Shown in pieces: positions 8,977-17,266 of a DNA stretch of 64,000 nucleotides (positions are counted from its first letter, which is position 1; each line of letters starts with the position of its first letter). This DNA is from Ferruginivarius sediminum. GTDB taxonomy: Bacteria; Pseudomonadota; Alphaproteobacteria; Kiloniellales; Rhodovibrionaceae. The notes below the pieces were generated by a model. The model did not search any database. It was not told where the DNA came from and saw nothing but the letters and a program-made list of their open reading frames with translations. The position numbers and the translations under genes were made by a program. The stretch is taken from NCBI RefSeq assembly GCF_003344765.1, contig NZ_QPMH01000003.1:62001-126000 (forward strand), given 5' to 3'.

Positions 8977-10011
8977 ATGCAGGTCGTCTATACCGAGGAC
9001 CACCGCCAGCACCATCCCCGCCACTTCCTGGTGAACGGCGCGCAGCACGAAAGCCCCGAGGTGCCCGAGCGCGCCGATCGCCTGCTTGCCGCCGCCAGGG
9101 CCGGCGGGCACGGGATCGTCGGGCGCCAGCACTTCGGCCGGGGGCCGGTCGCGGACATCCATACGCCGGAATACCTGCAGTTCCTGGAGCACATCGTGAC
9201 CCGCTGGCGCCGCATCGAGGGAGCGAGCGAGGAGGTGATCCCGAACATCCACCCCCAGGGCCGCTGGCAGACCGGCTATCCGGCCTCCGCGGTCGGCCAG
9301 GCCGGCTGGCACCAGGCGGACACCGCCTGCCCGATCTCCGAGGGCACCTGGGAGGCCGCGCTCGCCAGCGCGGACGTCGCCGTCACCGGGGCCGAGATCG
9401 TACGGCAGGGCGCGCGCGCCGCCTATACGCTGTGCCGGCCGCCGGGGCACCACGCCTATCCGGACATGGCCGGCGGCTTCTGCTTCCTGAACAACAGCGC
9501 CATCGCCGCCCAGTGGCTTCGCCGCACGCATTCGCGCGTCGCCATCCTCGACATCGATGTCCATCACGGCAACGGCACGCAGGGCGTGTTCTACAGCCGG
9601 CCCGACGTGCTGACGGTCTCCCTACACGCCGATCCCGTGCGCTTCTATCCCTTCTTCTGGGGCCACGCGAACGAGCGCGGCGAGGGCGACGGCACCGGCT
9701 ACAACCTGAACGTCCCGCTGCCGCGCGGCACCGACACCGCCGGCTACCTGCAGGCCATGGACCGCGCCTTCCAGCGCATCCGCGCCTTCGCCCCCACCGC
9801 CCTCGTCGTCGCCCTGGGCCTCGACCCGCACGAGGACGACCCGCTGAAGGGCCTTTCCATCACTACCGAGGGCTTCGCCGAGATCGCCGCGCGCATCGCC
9901 GGCCTGAAGCTGCCCACTCTGCTGGTCCAGGAAGGCGGCTATCTCTCCGATGCCCTGGGCGACAACCTGAAAAGCTTCCTTTCCGGGTTCGAGGCCGCGG
10001 CGGGGAGCTAG
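8977..10011 (+). CDS. HDAC-family amidohydrolase (acetylpolyamine deacetylase-like), copy 2
   Basis: The 344-residue paralogue of the gene just upstream is similar along its whole length. The start was set at the ATG at 8977 (MQVVYTEDHRQH) because it aligns with MQVVHNPEHRRH of copy 1. Active-site motifs are canonical: PPGHHA (H158, H159), DIDVHHGNG, LGLDPHE and EGGY. Shared motifs such as RIEGASEEV and FYPFFWGHA show a tandem duplication. Having two deacylases suggests two acylated substrates or two acyl positions. It is the last gene of the operon. Confidence 0.9.
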   Translation: MQVVYTEDHRQHHPRHFLVNGAQHESPEVPERADRLLAAARAGGHGIVGRQHFGRGPVADIHTPEYLQFLEHIVTRWRRIEGASEEVIPNIHPQGRWQTGYPASAVGQAGWHQADTACPISEGTWEAALASADVAVTGAEIVRQGARAAYTLCRPPGHHAYPDMAGGFCFLNNSAIAAQWLRRTHSRVAILDIDVHHGNGTQGVFYSRPDVLTVSLHADPVRFYPFFWGHANERGEGDGTGYNLNVPLPRGTDTAGYLQAMDRAFQRIRAFAPTALVVALGLDPHEDDPLKGLSITTEGFAEIAARIAGLKLPTLLVQEGGYLSDALGDNLKSFLSGFEAAAGS

Positions 10012-10162
10012 GCGCGACGGGGATGGCCCAGCAGGAATCACGATATTTGCAAGTTCTGTTCTGACTTGGAGCTGGGAGGGGCTCTTGGGAGAAATATCTG
10101 AACGACGGTTGGCTGCCTTCAGTCAATAGTGTAGCTTTGAAGAAGTTGACGGGGAGGCAAAA

Positions 10163-10777
10163 ATGGCTGGTTGGCATATCGAAGGACAGTATATGGAGAC
10201 ATGTAATTGCGAATTCATATGCCCGTGTATTGGAACGAACCTGACGGGACAGCCCACCGAGGGTGACTGCAAGGCTGCGATAGCCATGCGGGTCGATAGG
10301 GGCGAGAAGGACGGCGTTTCCTTGGATGGAGTGGCGTTCATTGTGCTGATGCATTCGCCTGGTCCCATGGCCGACGGTAACATCAAAGTGGGGCTGGTCA
10401 TTGACGAGAAGGCGAGTGGCGCCCAGACGGACGCCATTGCTCAGATCGCTTCCGGCGCGGAAGGCGGCCCGATGGAAGCGTTGGCGCCCCTCGTTGGCGA
10501 ATTTGCCGGGATCGAGAAGCAAGCGATCACGTTTGAGACGGACGGGCTGAACCGAGCGGTCAAGGCCGGCGATCTCATCGACCAGGCCTTGAGCGGTGTG
10601 CCGAGTGTCTCCAAGGAAGGTGAACCGGTATATCTGGAGAACACCTGCCACCCCGTCTCGTCGAAACTGGCCCTGGCTAACGCCACCCATAGCCGGTTCC
10701 ATGCCTTCGGCATCGACTGGGACGATGCCAGCGGCAATCGGAACGGTCATTTTTCGCCGTTTTCCTGGGATGGGTAG
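10163..10777 (+). CDS. DUF1326 domain-containing protein
   Basis: This 204-residue protein of unknown biochemical role has no signal peptide. The N-terminus carries the family hallmark cysteine cluster CNCEFICPC (C14, C16, C20, C22), which looks like a metal site. The family is commonly found beside DUF2182 membrane proteins, exactly as here, so the two probably act together, perhaps in metal handling; that role is inference. The Shine-Dalgarno GGGGAGG ends five bases before the ATG. Twenty-seven bases separate it from the next gene. Confidence 0.85.
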   Translation: MAGWHIEGQYMETCNCEFICPCIGTNLTGQPTEGDCKAAIAMRVDRGEKDGVSLDGVAFIVLMHSPGPMADGNIKVGLVIDEKASGAQTDAIAQIASGAEGGPMEALAPLVGEFAGIEKQAITFETDGLNRAVKAGDLIDQALSGVPSVSKEGEPVYLENTCHPVSSKLALANATHSRFHAFGIDWDDASGNRNGHFSPFSWDG

Positions 10778-10804
10778 CGCCGGCGCGGACCAGACAAGGG
10801 CTCG

Positions 10805-11572
10805 ATGACGGGGACGGCATCCCCGCTGATCGAGTCCGCTTTGAAGCGCGACCGTGTCATCGTTTTGGCCCTGCTTGTGGCAATTACAGCGATTGCATGG
10901 GCCTATCTGATCGACATGGCGATGGGCCAAGCCATGGGCGGGATGCGCGCGGTTTCGTGGGATCTTGGTTATTTCGCCGCGATGTTCGCCATGTGGGCGA
11001 TCATGATGACGGGTATGATGGTGCCGAGCGCGGCCCCGCTGATCCTGCTCTACGCTGCCATCGAGCGAAAGCGGCACCCCGGCGAACGGCCCTACGCCGG
11101 CACAATGCAATTCACACTTGGCTATCTCGTCACCTGGACCGGATTCAGCCTTTTCGCGACGCTTGCCCAGTGGGGCCTGAGCGAAGCGGCCCTGCTCTCG
11201 CCCATGATGGTCGGGACCAGTCCGGTTCTCGGCGCCGCTCTCTTCATCGCGGCCGGCGTGTACCAACTCACACCGCTCAAGAACACCTGCCTGAAGCACT
11301 GCCGCTCACCCATCGCCTTTCTTCTTCACAGGCGGCGCACTGGCCGGTTCGGGCCGCTGCTCATGGGCCTGGATCACGGGGCGTTCTGCGTCGGCTGCTG
11401 CTGGTTTCTGATGGCTCTGCTCTTCACTCTCGGCGTTATGAATCTGCTGTGGGTCGTCGCGATTACGGTATTCGTGCTGCTGGAGAAAGTGGTTCCGCAA
11501 CGAACGCTTCTCGTCCGGGTGAGCAGCGCTCTAATGATCGGCAGTGGTGTGCTTCTTCTGGCTACGTCGTGA
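10805..11572 (+). CDS. DUF2182 integral membrane protein (predicted metal-binding)
   Basis: The 255-residue protein has about six or seven hydrophobic helices. A Met-rich stretch, MFAMWAIMMTGMMVPSAAP, lies at about residues 60-78, and LDHGAFCVGCCW lies before the C-terminal helices. The Met and Cys clusters suggest a metal-binding site in or near the membrane. It is paired with the DUF1326 protein upstream, a recurrent association. A weak terminator-like hairpin lies about 50 bases after the stop codon. Function is unknown. Confidence 0.85.
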   Translation: MTGTASPLIESALKRDRVIVLALLVAITAIAWAYLIDMAMGQAMGGMRAVSWDLGYFAAMFAMWAIMMTGMMVPSAAPLILLYAAIERKRHPGERPYAGTMQFTLGYLVTWTGFSLFATLAQWGLSEAALLSPMMVGTSPVLGAALFIAAGVYQLTPLKNTCLKHCRSPIAFLLHRRRTGRFGPLLMGLDHGAFCVGCCWFLMALLFTLGVMNLLWVVAITVFVLLEKVVPQRTLLVRVSSALMIGSGVLLLATS

Positions 11573-12003
11573 AGGCCTGAAAACGAGGCAGCCTTGTCAC
11601 AAAGTCGCCCCCAAGTCACAGCCGCCCTCACGAGGCGGTCCTTTACGGTAAGCCAGCTGTAAGTGGCACGTCGGCTACACCATCATCTACGGGCACGGCG
11701 GCACCATCGACTTCGTCCTCGACGCCCCGGCCTTCAAGAAACCGGTATAGGGGGAGGCGATGCGCCAGCAAACGCGCGCCAGCCTGGACGAGCGCCTGCC
11801 CTATCTGCATCGCCCGGCTTCGGGACCGCAGCGAGCACTTCAACAACCTGTGCTTGAAATACATACGAAATATAATCTCAAGATAAGATATTTCGACAAC
11901 ATTAGAACTGTGATTGCTCTCCCCACATAGGTGTGACACCTTCCGGTTATATGCACGCATCACGTGCAGTCAAAACGCATAACGAACAGCCGGGGGTTTT
12001 TCG
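11573..12003 (+). other. Intergenic stretch with a weak terminator and a small coding remnant
   Basis: A hairpin CCGCC(N7)GGCGG at 11622-11638 followed by TCCTTT could end the DUF1326/DUF2182 transcript. From 11660 a short open stretch reads WHVGYTIIYGHGG and ends at a stop near 11749. It looks like the last codons of a lost gene, but I could not name the family. The remainder becomes AT-rich before pstS and should hold its promoter. I see no clear Pho box. Confidence 0.4.
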
Positions 12004-12831
12004 ATGCTGGGGTACAGGATCAAGTTGGCGGCGGTCGCGCTGCCGCTTCTTGCGCTTACCGTGTCCGCAATCCAGGCGAAAGCCGATGAAACGCGCCTGC
12101 TTTTGACGGGATCGAGCACCATTGCGCCGATCGCCGAGGAGATCGCGCACCTCTATGAAGAGAAAAACCAGGATGTGCGCATCGACATCCAGACGGGCGG
12201 CTCCACCAAGGGGGTCATCGATCAGCGGCGCGGCCTGAACGACATCGCCATGGTCTCCAGGCGCCTGAAGCCGTCCGAGAGCGACCTGACCGCGCACACC
12301 TTCGCCCTGGATGGGCTTGCCATGATCGTCCACGAGGACAACGCCGTGGAGGACCTGTCGAGCGACGACATCCGCGCCATCTACACCCGCAAAAAGACCG
12401 ACTGGTCCGATTTCGGCGACGACGGCGGCGAGATCATCATCATCAACAAGTCCGAGGGACGCGCCACGCTCGATCTGTTCCTCGACCACTTCGGCCTGAT
12501 CCCGCCGGACATCAAGCCGCACATGGTGATCGGCGAGAACGAGCAGGGCATCAAGGCCGTGGCCGGAAACCGCAGCGCCATCGGCTATGTCGCCATCAGC
12601 ACGGCCTTCTACGACGCCGAGCACGGCGTGGCGATCAAGCTGGTCGGCCTCGACGGTGTGCTCGCCACGGTGGAGAACGTGGCCAACGGCTCCTACCCCG
12701 CCATCCGGCAGCTGAATCTCGTCACGGCCGGCGAGGTAAGCAAGACAACGCAGGCGTTCCTGGACTTCGCGCAGTCCGAGGCGGTCCACGAGATCCTCGA
12801 TACCTTCCATGTCGTGGCCCCAAGCCGCTGA
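12004..12831 (+). CDS. pstS: Phosphate ABC transporter substrate-binding protein (PstS-like)
   Basis: The 275-residue periplasmic binding protein has a Sec signal peptide of about 28 residues ending near QAKA. The mature N-terminus has LTGSSTIAPIAEEIA, the phosphate-binding loop of PstS, and then TGGSTKGV, which contacts the anion. INKSEGRATLDLF is also typical. It delivers phosphate to PstC and PstA. Its 3' end overlaps pstC by 23 bases, so the genes are co-translated. The molybdate or sulfate binding families fit less well because of the GSST and GGSTKG loops. Confidence 0.88.
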   Translation: MLGYRIKLAAVALPLLALTVSAIQAKADETRLLLTGSSTIAPIAEEIAHLYEEKNQDVRIDIQTGGSTKGVIDQRRGLNDIAMVSRRLKPSESDLTAHTFALDGLAMIVHEDNAVEDLSSDDIRAIYTRKKTDWSDFGDDGGEIIIINKSEGRATLDLFLDHFGLIPPDIKPHMVIGENEQGIKAVAGNRSAIGYVAISTAFYDAEHGVAIKLVGLDGVLATVENVANGSYPAIRQLNLVTAGEVSKTTQAFLDFAQSEAVHEILDTFHVVAPSR

Positions 12832-13693
12832 GCGCAGGGCAGGCCAAGGCGCGGCGGACCGCTGGCTCGCCGCGCTGCTCTGGGCCGCCGCCTTGTTCTC
12901 AAGCGGGATCGTCTTCGTCATCGTCTCGACGGTCGCGGTGGAGGCGATCCCCTTTCTGCGCGAGATCGGCCTGACGCGGCTGGTCAGCGACGAGGGCTGG
13001 TATCCGACCTACGGCCGCTTCCAGATGACGGCGATGCTGATCGGCTCGCTCGTCGTCGCCGCCGGCGCCTGCGTGCTGGCGCTGCCGGCGGGGGTGGTGT
13101 CGGCAGTGTACCTGGCGTTCTACGCAGGGCGATGGTCCGGGCGGATCTATCAGCGGCTCTTGGAGATCCTGGCGGGCATTCCCTCGGTCGTCCTGGGCTT
13201 CTGGGGTCTCACCACGGTCGTGCCGCTGATCGCCAAGGTCGAGCAACCGGGCACCAGCCTGCTCGCCGCCAGCTTCGTGCTGACCCTGATGATCCTGCCG
13301 ACGGTCGCGCTGATCGCCTTCGCGCGCATCGCCGCGGTGCCGGACGCCTACTACCGTGGCGCCATCGGACTGGGCTTCAGCCGCTGGCAGGCGATCCGCC
13401 AGGTGGTGCTGCCGGCCGCCCGGCCCGGAATCGCCACCGGCTGCATCCTGGCGTTCGCCCGGGCACTGGGCGAGACGATGGCGGTGGTCATGGTGGCCGG
13501 CAACATCGTCCAGGTTCCCACGAGCGTCTTTCAGCCGGTGCGCACCCTTTCGGCCAACATCGCGCTGGAGGTCGGCTATGCCATGGACGTCCACCGCTCC
13601 AGCCTGTTCGCCAGCGCGACGATCCTGGTCCTTGCCGTCCTGGTGATCTTCGCCGTCGGCCGCTGGGTGGCGCGGGAGGACGCCCATGTCTGA
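12809..13693 (+). CDS. pstC: Phosphate ABC transporter permease PstC
   Basis: The 294-residue inner-membrane permease has about six hydrophobic helices. LEILAGIPSVVLGFWGL is the characteristic PstC/PstA segment, and YYRGAIGLGFSRWQAIRQVVLP is the EAA loop for PstB contact. RALGETMAVVMVAGN further supports PstC. It overlaps pstS upstream and pstA downstream by eight bases, so the operon is tightly coupled. No PhoU gene follows the cluster in this window. Confidence 0.9.
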   Translation: MSWPQAAERRAGQGAADRWLAALLWAAALFSSGIVFVIVSTVAVEAIPFLREIGLTRLVSDEGWYPTYGRFQMTAMLIGSLVVAAGACVLALPAGVVSAVYLAFYAGRWSGRIYQRLLEILAGIPSVVLGFWGLTTVVPLIAKVEQPGTSLLAASFVLTLMILPTVALIAFARIAAVPDAYYRGAIGLGFSRWQAIRQVVLPAARPGIATGCILAFARALGETMAVVMVAGNIVQVPTSVFQPVRTLSANIALEVGYAMDVHRSSLFASATILVLAVLVIFAVGRWVAREDAHV

Positions 13694-14576
13694 GGCATCG
13701 CAGCCGCTGCTGGCTCATCGCTCGGCCCTGCGGCGCGTCGACTGGTCGGCGCCGGCGGTCTGCGCCATTCCCGTGGCGGTGGTCGCGGTGATGGCGTGGA
13801 TGCTTGGCGAGATCGCCTGGCTGGGGGCGGACAAGCTGTCCTGGACGTTCCTGACGGAAGCGCCGCGCAACGCCGGGCGCGAGGGCGGCATCGGCCCGAT
13901 CATCGCCTCCACCGGCCTGATCGTGGGGATCTGTCTGGCAACGGCGCTGCCGCTGGCCGTCGCGACATCGGTGCTGATCGCCGAATACCTGCCGGCGCAT
14001 TCGCGCACGGTGCGGGTGATGCGCACGCTGCTGGACGTGCTGGCGGCGGTGCCCTCCATCGTCTTCGGCGTGTTCGGCTATGCCTTCTTCGCGCTGGCGC
14101 TGGGCTTCGGCTTCTCGATCCTTTCGGGCGGCCTGACGTTGGCGACGATGATCCTGCCGATCCTGATCGGCAGCATCGAGCAAAGCCTGCGCGCTGTTCC
14201 GCTCGACATGCGCATCGCGGGCGCCGGGCTTGGCATGACGCGCCCGGCGGTGATCGCCCGCGTCCTGCTGCCGCTGGCCAGCCCCGGCATTCTCGCCGGG
14301 ACGCTGCTGGGCCTGGGGCGCGCGCTGGCGGAGACGGCGGCGCTGGTGTTCACCAGCGGCTATGTCGCGCGGATGCCGGAATCGCTGCTGGATTCCGGGC
14401 GCACGCTGTCGATCCACGTCTTCGACCTCTCGATGAACGTGCCGGGCGGCAGCGGACCGGCGGCCGGGACCACGCTGCTTCTCGTCCTTCTTCTCCTGGT
14501 TCTCAACGGAGCACTATTATGGCTGATAGCCATCTGGCGTCGGCGGACAGGCATGAGCTTCACCTTGACGCCCTAG
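13686..14576 (+). CDS. pstA: Phosphate ABC transporter permease PstA
   Basis: The 296-residue partner of PstC shares its layout: an N-terminal helix, a long periplasmic segment containing FLTEAPRNAGREGGIGP, then LLDVLAAVPSIVFGVFGYA and the EAA-like loop DMRIAGAGLGMTRPAVIARV. GRALAETAALVFTSGY matches the final helices. The last 58 bases overlap pstB in a different frame, an unusually long overlap for this operon. Confidence 0.9.
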   Translation: MSEASQPLLAHRSALRRVDWSAPAVCAIPVAVVAVMAWMLGEIAWLGADKLSWTFLTEAPRNAGREGGIGPIIASTGLIVGICLATALPLAVATSVLIAEYLPAHSRTVRVMRTLLDVLAAVPSIVFGVFGYAFFALALGFGFSILSGGLTLATMILPILIGSIEQSLRAVPLDMRIAGAGLGMTRPAVIARVLLPLASPGILAGTLLGLGRALAETAALVFTSGYVARMPESLLDSGRTLSIHVFDLSMNVPGGSGPAAGTTLLLVLLLLVLNGALLWLIAIWRRRTGMSFTLTP

Positions 14577-15415
14577 ACCGCCATCCCGACGTTGCGGACG
14601 CGGCAACGAGCCCCGCGAACGGCAATGGTCCGGCGGCACAACGCCAAGGCGAGCCCGTCTGGCAGGTGCGCGACCTGAACGTCACCTACGCCGGCATGGC
14701 GGCGCTGTCGGGTATCGACATGGATATCCATGACGGCGGCGTCACGGCGATCATCGGCCCGTCCGGCTGCGGCAAGAGCACCTTCCTGTTCTGCCTCAAC
14801 CGGCTGTCCGACCTGATTCCCGGCTGCCGGGTGGATGGGCGCGTGATGCTGCATTCGCACGATATCTTCAGCCCCGGGACGGACCTGACCGCGCTGCGCC
14901 GGCACGTCGGCATCATCTTCCAGAAGCCGAACCCCTTCCCCACGACCATCTGGCGCAACCTGGAAATGCCGCTGAAACAGAGCGGCATCCGCGACAAGGC
15001 GGAAATCGCGGCGCGGATCGAGGAGTGCCTGACCGCCGTCGGCCTGTGGAACGAGGTGCGCGACCGCCTGCGCCGGCCCGCCCTGGGCCTCTCCGGCGGA
15101 CAGCAGCAGCGTCTGTGTATCGCCCGCGCCCTGACCCTGCGGCCCGAGGCGCTGTTGATGGACGAGCCGTGCAGCGCCCTCGACCCCATCGCCACCGGCG
15201 TCATCGAGGAGCTGATCGGCGAGTTCAGGGGCAAGTACACCACCGTCGTGGTCACCCACAACCTGGGCCAGGCCCGGCGAATCGGCACCGACGTCGCCTT
15301 CTTCTGGAACGAGGGCCGGGGCGGCCGCATCATCGAGCGCGGCCCGGTCGAGAAGGTCTTCGACGCGCCCGAGGACGATTTGACGCGGCTTTATGTGGAA
15401 GGACGGATTGCCTGA
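14519..15415 (+). CDS. pstB: Phosphate ABC transporter ATP-binding protein PstB
   Basis: The start was set at ATG 14519 (MADSHLASADRH), giving 298 residues; the longer open frame upstream is a shadow of pstA. About 45 residues precede the core, an N-terminal extension longer than usual for PstB. Walker A is GPSGCGKST, the PstB-typical QKPNPFPTTIWRN follows, the signature is LSGGQQQRLCIARA, and Walker B is LLMDEPCSALDP. FFWNEGRGGRIIERGPVE is close to the family C-terminus. It powers phosphate import through PstC and PstA. Confidence 0.92.
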   Translation: MADSHLASADRHELHLDALDRHPDVADAATSPANGNGPAAQRQGEPVWQVRDLNVTYAGMAALSGIDMDIHDGGVTAIIGPSGCGKSTFLFCLNRLSDLIPGCRVDGRVMLHSHDIFSPGTDLTALRRHVGIIFQKPNPFPTTIWRNLEMPLKQSGIRDKAEIAARIEECLTAVGLWNEVRDRLRRPALGLSGGQQQRLCIARALTLRPEALLMDEPCSALDPIATGVIEELIGEFRGKYTTVVVTHNLGQARRIGTDVAFFWNEGRGGRIIERGPVEKVFDAPEDDLTRLYVEGRIA

Positions 15416-15675
15416 CGGGCAAAACCATTCGTCGTGCGCCGACAGGCCCAAATGGCGGTGATATTCGATCTATTGGCATTATCGCCAAAGCGTTTCGCCA
15501 TATGAGCGGGTAAAGCCAGACAATTCGGTATTGCTCAAGCTTGGTGGAACTTCAAACTTTGGCTGCCATTAAATTCAGGAGATGTATCTTTTAAGGCCAT
15601 ACGGTCGAAAATAAATATTCAGTATACCCTTCCGGTTTCACCACATCGAAAACTATAGGGTGACAAGCGTTCTTC

Positions 15676-15690
15676 GGTGGAATTTCCACC
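15676..15690. promoter_or_regulatory. Perfect 15-base palindrome, candidate operator or enhancer site
   Basis: GGTGGAATTTCCACC is a perfect inverted repeat (seven-base arms, central T). It lies 14 bases upstream of a candidate sigma54 promoter and in front of an enhancer-binding protein gene. This is a plausible place for autoregulation, although classical enhancer sites lie further upstream. I did not see the same palindrome near the two leftward sigma54 promoters. Confidence 0.4.
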
Positions 15691-15703
15691 TGCGGGTTTT
15701 GCG

Positions 15704-15719
15704 TGGCAATCTGGTGGCA
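15704..15719 (+). promoter_or_regulatory. Candidate sigma54 promoter for the activator gene
   Basis: TGGCAATCTGGTGGCA has the GG and GC dinucleotides at the required 10-base separation. It matches TGGCA and T-GCA of the consensus TGGCACG-N4-TTGCW, with mismatches at C6, G7 and T13. It lies upstream of the activator start at 15835. It is weaker than the two promoters at 22298 and 22939. Confidence 0.35.
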
Positions 15720-15834
15720 ACAGACCGTCAGGAGCGCGGAACGGGCGATGCGAGGCAACACCCCCCATAGCGAAACGCACCGCAGAACCGCCACACCCGC
15801 AGCCTCAACCCGATCCCGCCACCATCCCCTCGCT

Positions 15835-17229
15835 ATGACACACGCGACGATTGCCCTGGTGGGTCGGGAGCTTTCGGCAATGCCGCTTTCGTTCGAGCGC
15901 AGCCACGCGGAGGCCTGCAACGTGGTGCGTGCGGCCAGCCTGTCCGAGCTGCCGGGCCGCTTGCGCCCGGACGTGTCCGCCGTCGCCGTTGACGCCGGTA
16001 ACCGCAGGCGCGGCCTGGTCGAGGTGCTGCAGCGCACCGCCGCCGCCTTTCCCGCCGCGAAGATGCTGGTGGTGCTCGACGCCGAGAGCTTCCACGACGA
16101 CCGTGTCGCGGCCGCCTTCCCGCCCGGACGGGTGCAGAGCGTCCTCGTTCACCCCATCGATTCGGCGGAGTTGACCGAGGCGCTGGACCGGCTGCTGCTG
16201 CTGGCCGACTTCGAGGGCCGGGCGGAACAGGCGCGCGGCGAGTCCGGCGCCGAGCGCGAGCCCTACATGGTGGGCGAGAGCCGGCGCATGCACGAAACCT
16301 TCGACTGCATCCGCCGGGTCGCGCGCACGGACGCGCCCGTTTTGATCACCGGCGAAAGCGGGACTGGCAAGGAATTGGCCGCGCGCGCCATCCACGAGAT
16401 CTCCGACTTCTGCGGCGGGCCGTTCGTCGCCATCAACTGCGGCGGCATCCCGACCGACCTGATCGCCTCGGAATTGTTCGGCTACGAGAAGGGCGCGTTC
16501 ACCGGCGCCACGCAGCGCAAGCCGGGCCGCGTGGAGACCGCGCAGGACGGCACGCTGTTCCTGGATGAGATCGGCGACCTGCCGATGCCGGTGCAGTCCC
16601 ATCTGCTGCGTTTCCTGCAGGAAGGCACGCTGGAGCGCGTGGGCGGCGTCTCCACGCTCCACGTGCGCACCCGCATCGTCGCTGGGACCAATGTCGATTT
16701 GAAGGAGGCCGTCCGCCAAGACCGGTTTCGCGAGGACCTGTTCTACCGCCTGAACGTCTTCCAGGTGGAGATGCCGCCGCTGCGCGAACGCGGCGAGGAC
16801 GTCGTGATCCTGGCCAACTACTTCCTGCGCCGCTTCGCCGGCGATGGCGACGGTGAGCGGATAGAGTTCTCGCCCTCTGCCGTGCGCATGCTGAAGGCGC
16901 ACACCTGGCCTGGCAATGTGCGCGAACTGATCAGCGCGGTGCGCCGGGGCGTCGTCATGTGCCGACATGGTCGCATCACGGCCCGCGATCTCGGCCTCGA
17001 CGGACAGGACGCGCACGACGAGGACACGCCCTCCACCCTGGCCGAGGCGCGCGAGCGGGCCGAGCGCGCGGCTATTGCCAAAGCATTGCGCAGAAACCGC
17101 AGCCGCGTCGGCAAAGCGGCTGAAACACTTGGCGTTTCCCGCATTACTCTGTACAAACTTATGAAGAAGTATAATATGGCAAATCCTGGTGAACATTCAT
17201 GTTCGCCGGACGGGGGTCACGAAGTTTAA
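15835..17229 (+). CDS. Sigma54-dependent enhancer-binding regulator (VpsR/PrsR-like)
   Basis: The protein has 464 residues from ATG 15835; earlier in-frame starts (15748, 15703) would give up to 508. The N-terminal 130 residues resemble a receiver-like sensor, VpsR style, without an obvious phospho-acceptor pattern. The AAA+ core has Walker A GESGTGKE (173-180), the sigma54-contacting loop GAFTGA (220-225) and Walker B LFLDEIGD (241-248). The C-terminus carries a Fis-type helix-turn-helix (VGKAAETLGVSRITLYKLMK). Such proteins often switch exopolysaccharide or biofilm genes. Two strong sigma54 promoters 5-6 kb downstream are its likely targets. Confidence 0.9.
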   Translation: MTHATIALVGRELSAMPLSFERSHAEACNVVRAASLSELPGRLRPDVSAVAVDAGNRRRGLVEVLQRTAAAFPAAKMLVVLDAESFHDDRVAAAFPPGRVQSVLVHPIDSAELTEALDRLLLLADFEGRAEQARGESGAEREPYMVGESRRMHETFDCIRRVARTDAPVLITGESGTGKELAARAIHEISDFCGGPFVAINCGGIPTDLIASELFGYEKGAFTGATQRKPGRVETAQDGTLFLDEIGDLPMPVQSHLLRFLQEGTLERVGGVSTLHVRTRIVAGTNVDLKEAVRQDRFREDLFYRLNVFQVEMPPLRERGEDVVILANYFLRRFAGDGDGERIEFSPSAVRMLKAHTWPGNVRELISAVRRGVVMCRHGRITARDLGLDGQDAHDEDTPSTLAEARERAERAAIAKALRRNRSRVGKAAETLGVSRITLYKLMKKYNMANPGEHSCSPDGGHEV

Positions 17230-17266
17230 GTAGAAATCCAGTCCACGCAATTGGAAGACGGTCGGG

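Larger units (their letters stand above)
15416..15834 (+). other. Regulatory intergenic region upstream of the sigma54 activator gene
   Basis: The 419 bases between pstB and the activator are clearly AT-richer than the flanking genes. They hold an inverted repeat TTGGC(N6)GCCAA at 15473-15488, a perfect palindrome at 15676-15690 and a candidate sigma54 promoter at 15704-15719. No convincing gene is present. An in-frame extension of the activator could start at 15748 or 15703, but the composition of that segment argues against it. Confidence 0.5.

Noticed and set aside
16482..16691. Short minus-strand frames inside the sigma54 activator as separate genes
   Set aside because: They are shadows of a fully motif-supported AAA+ domain.
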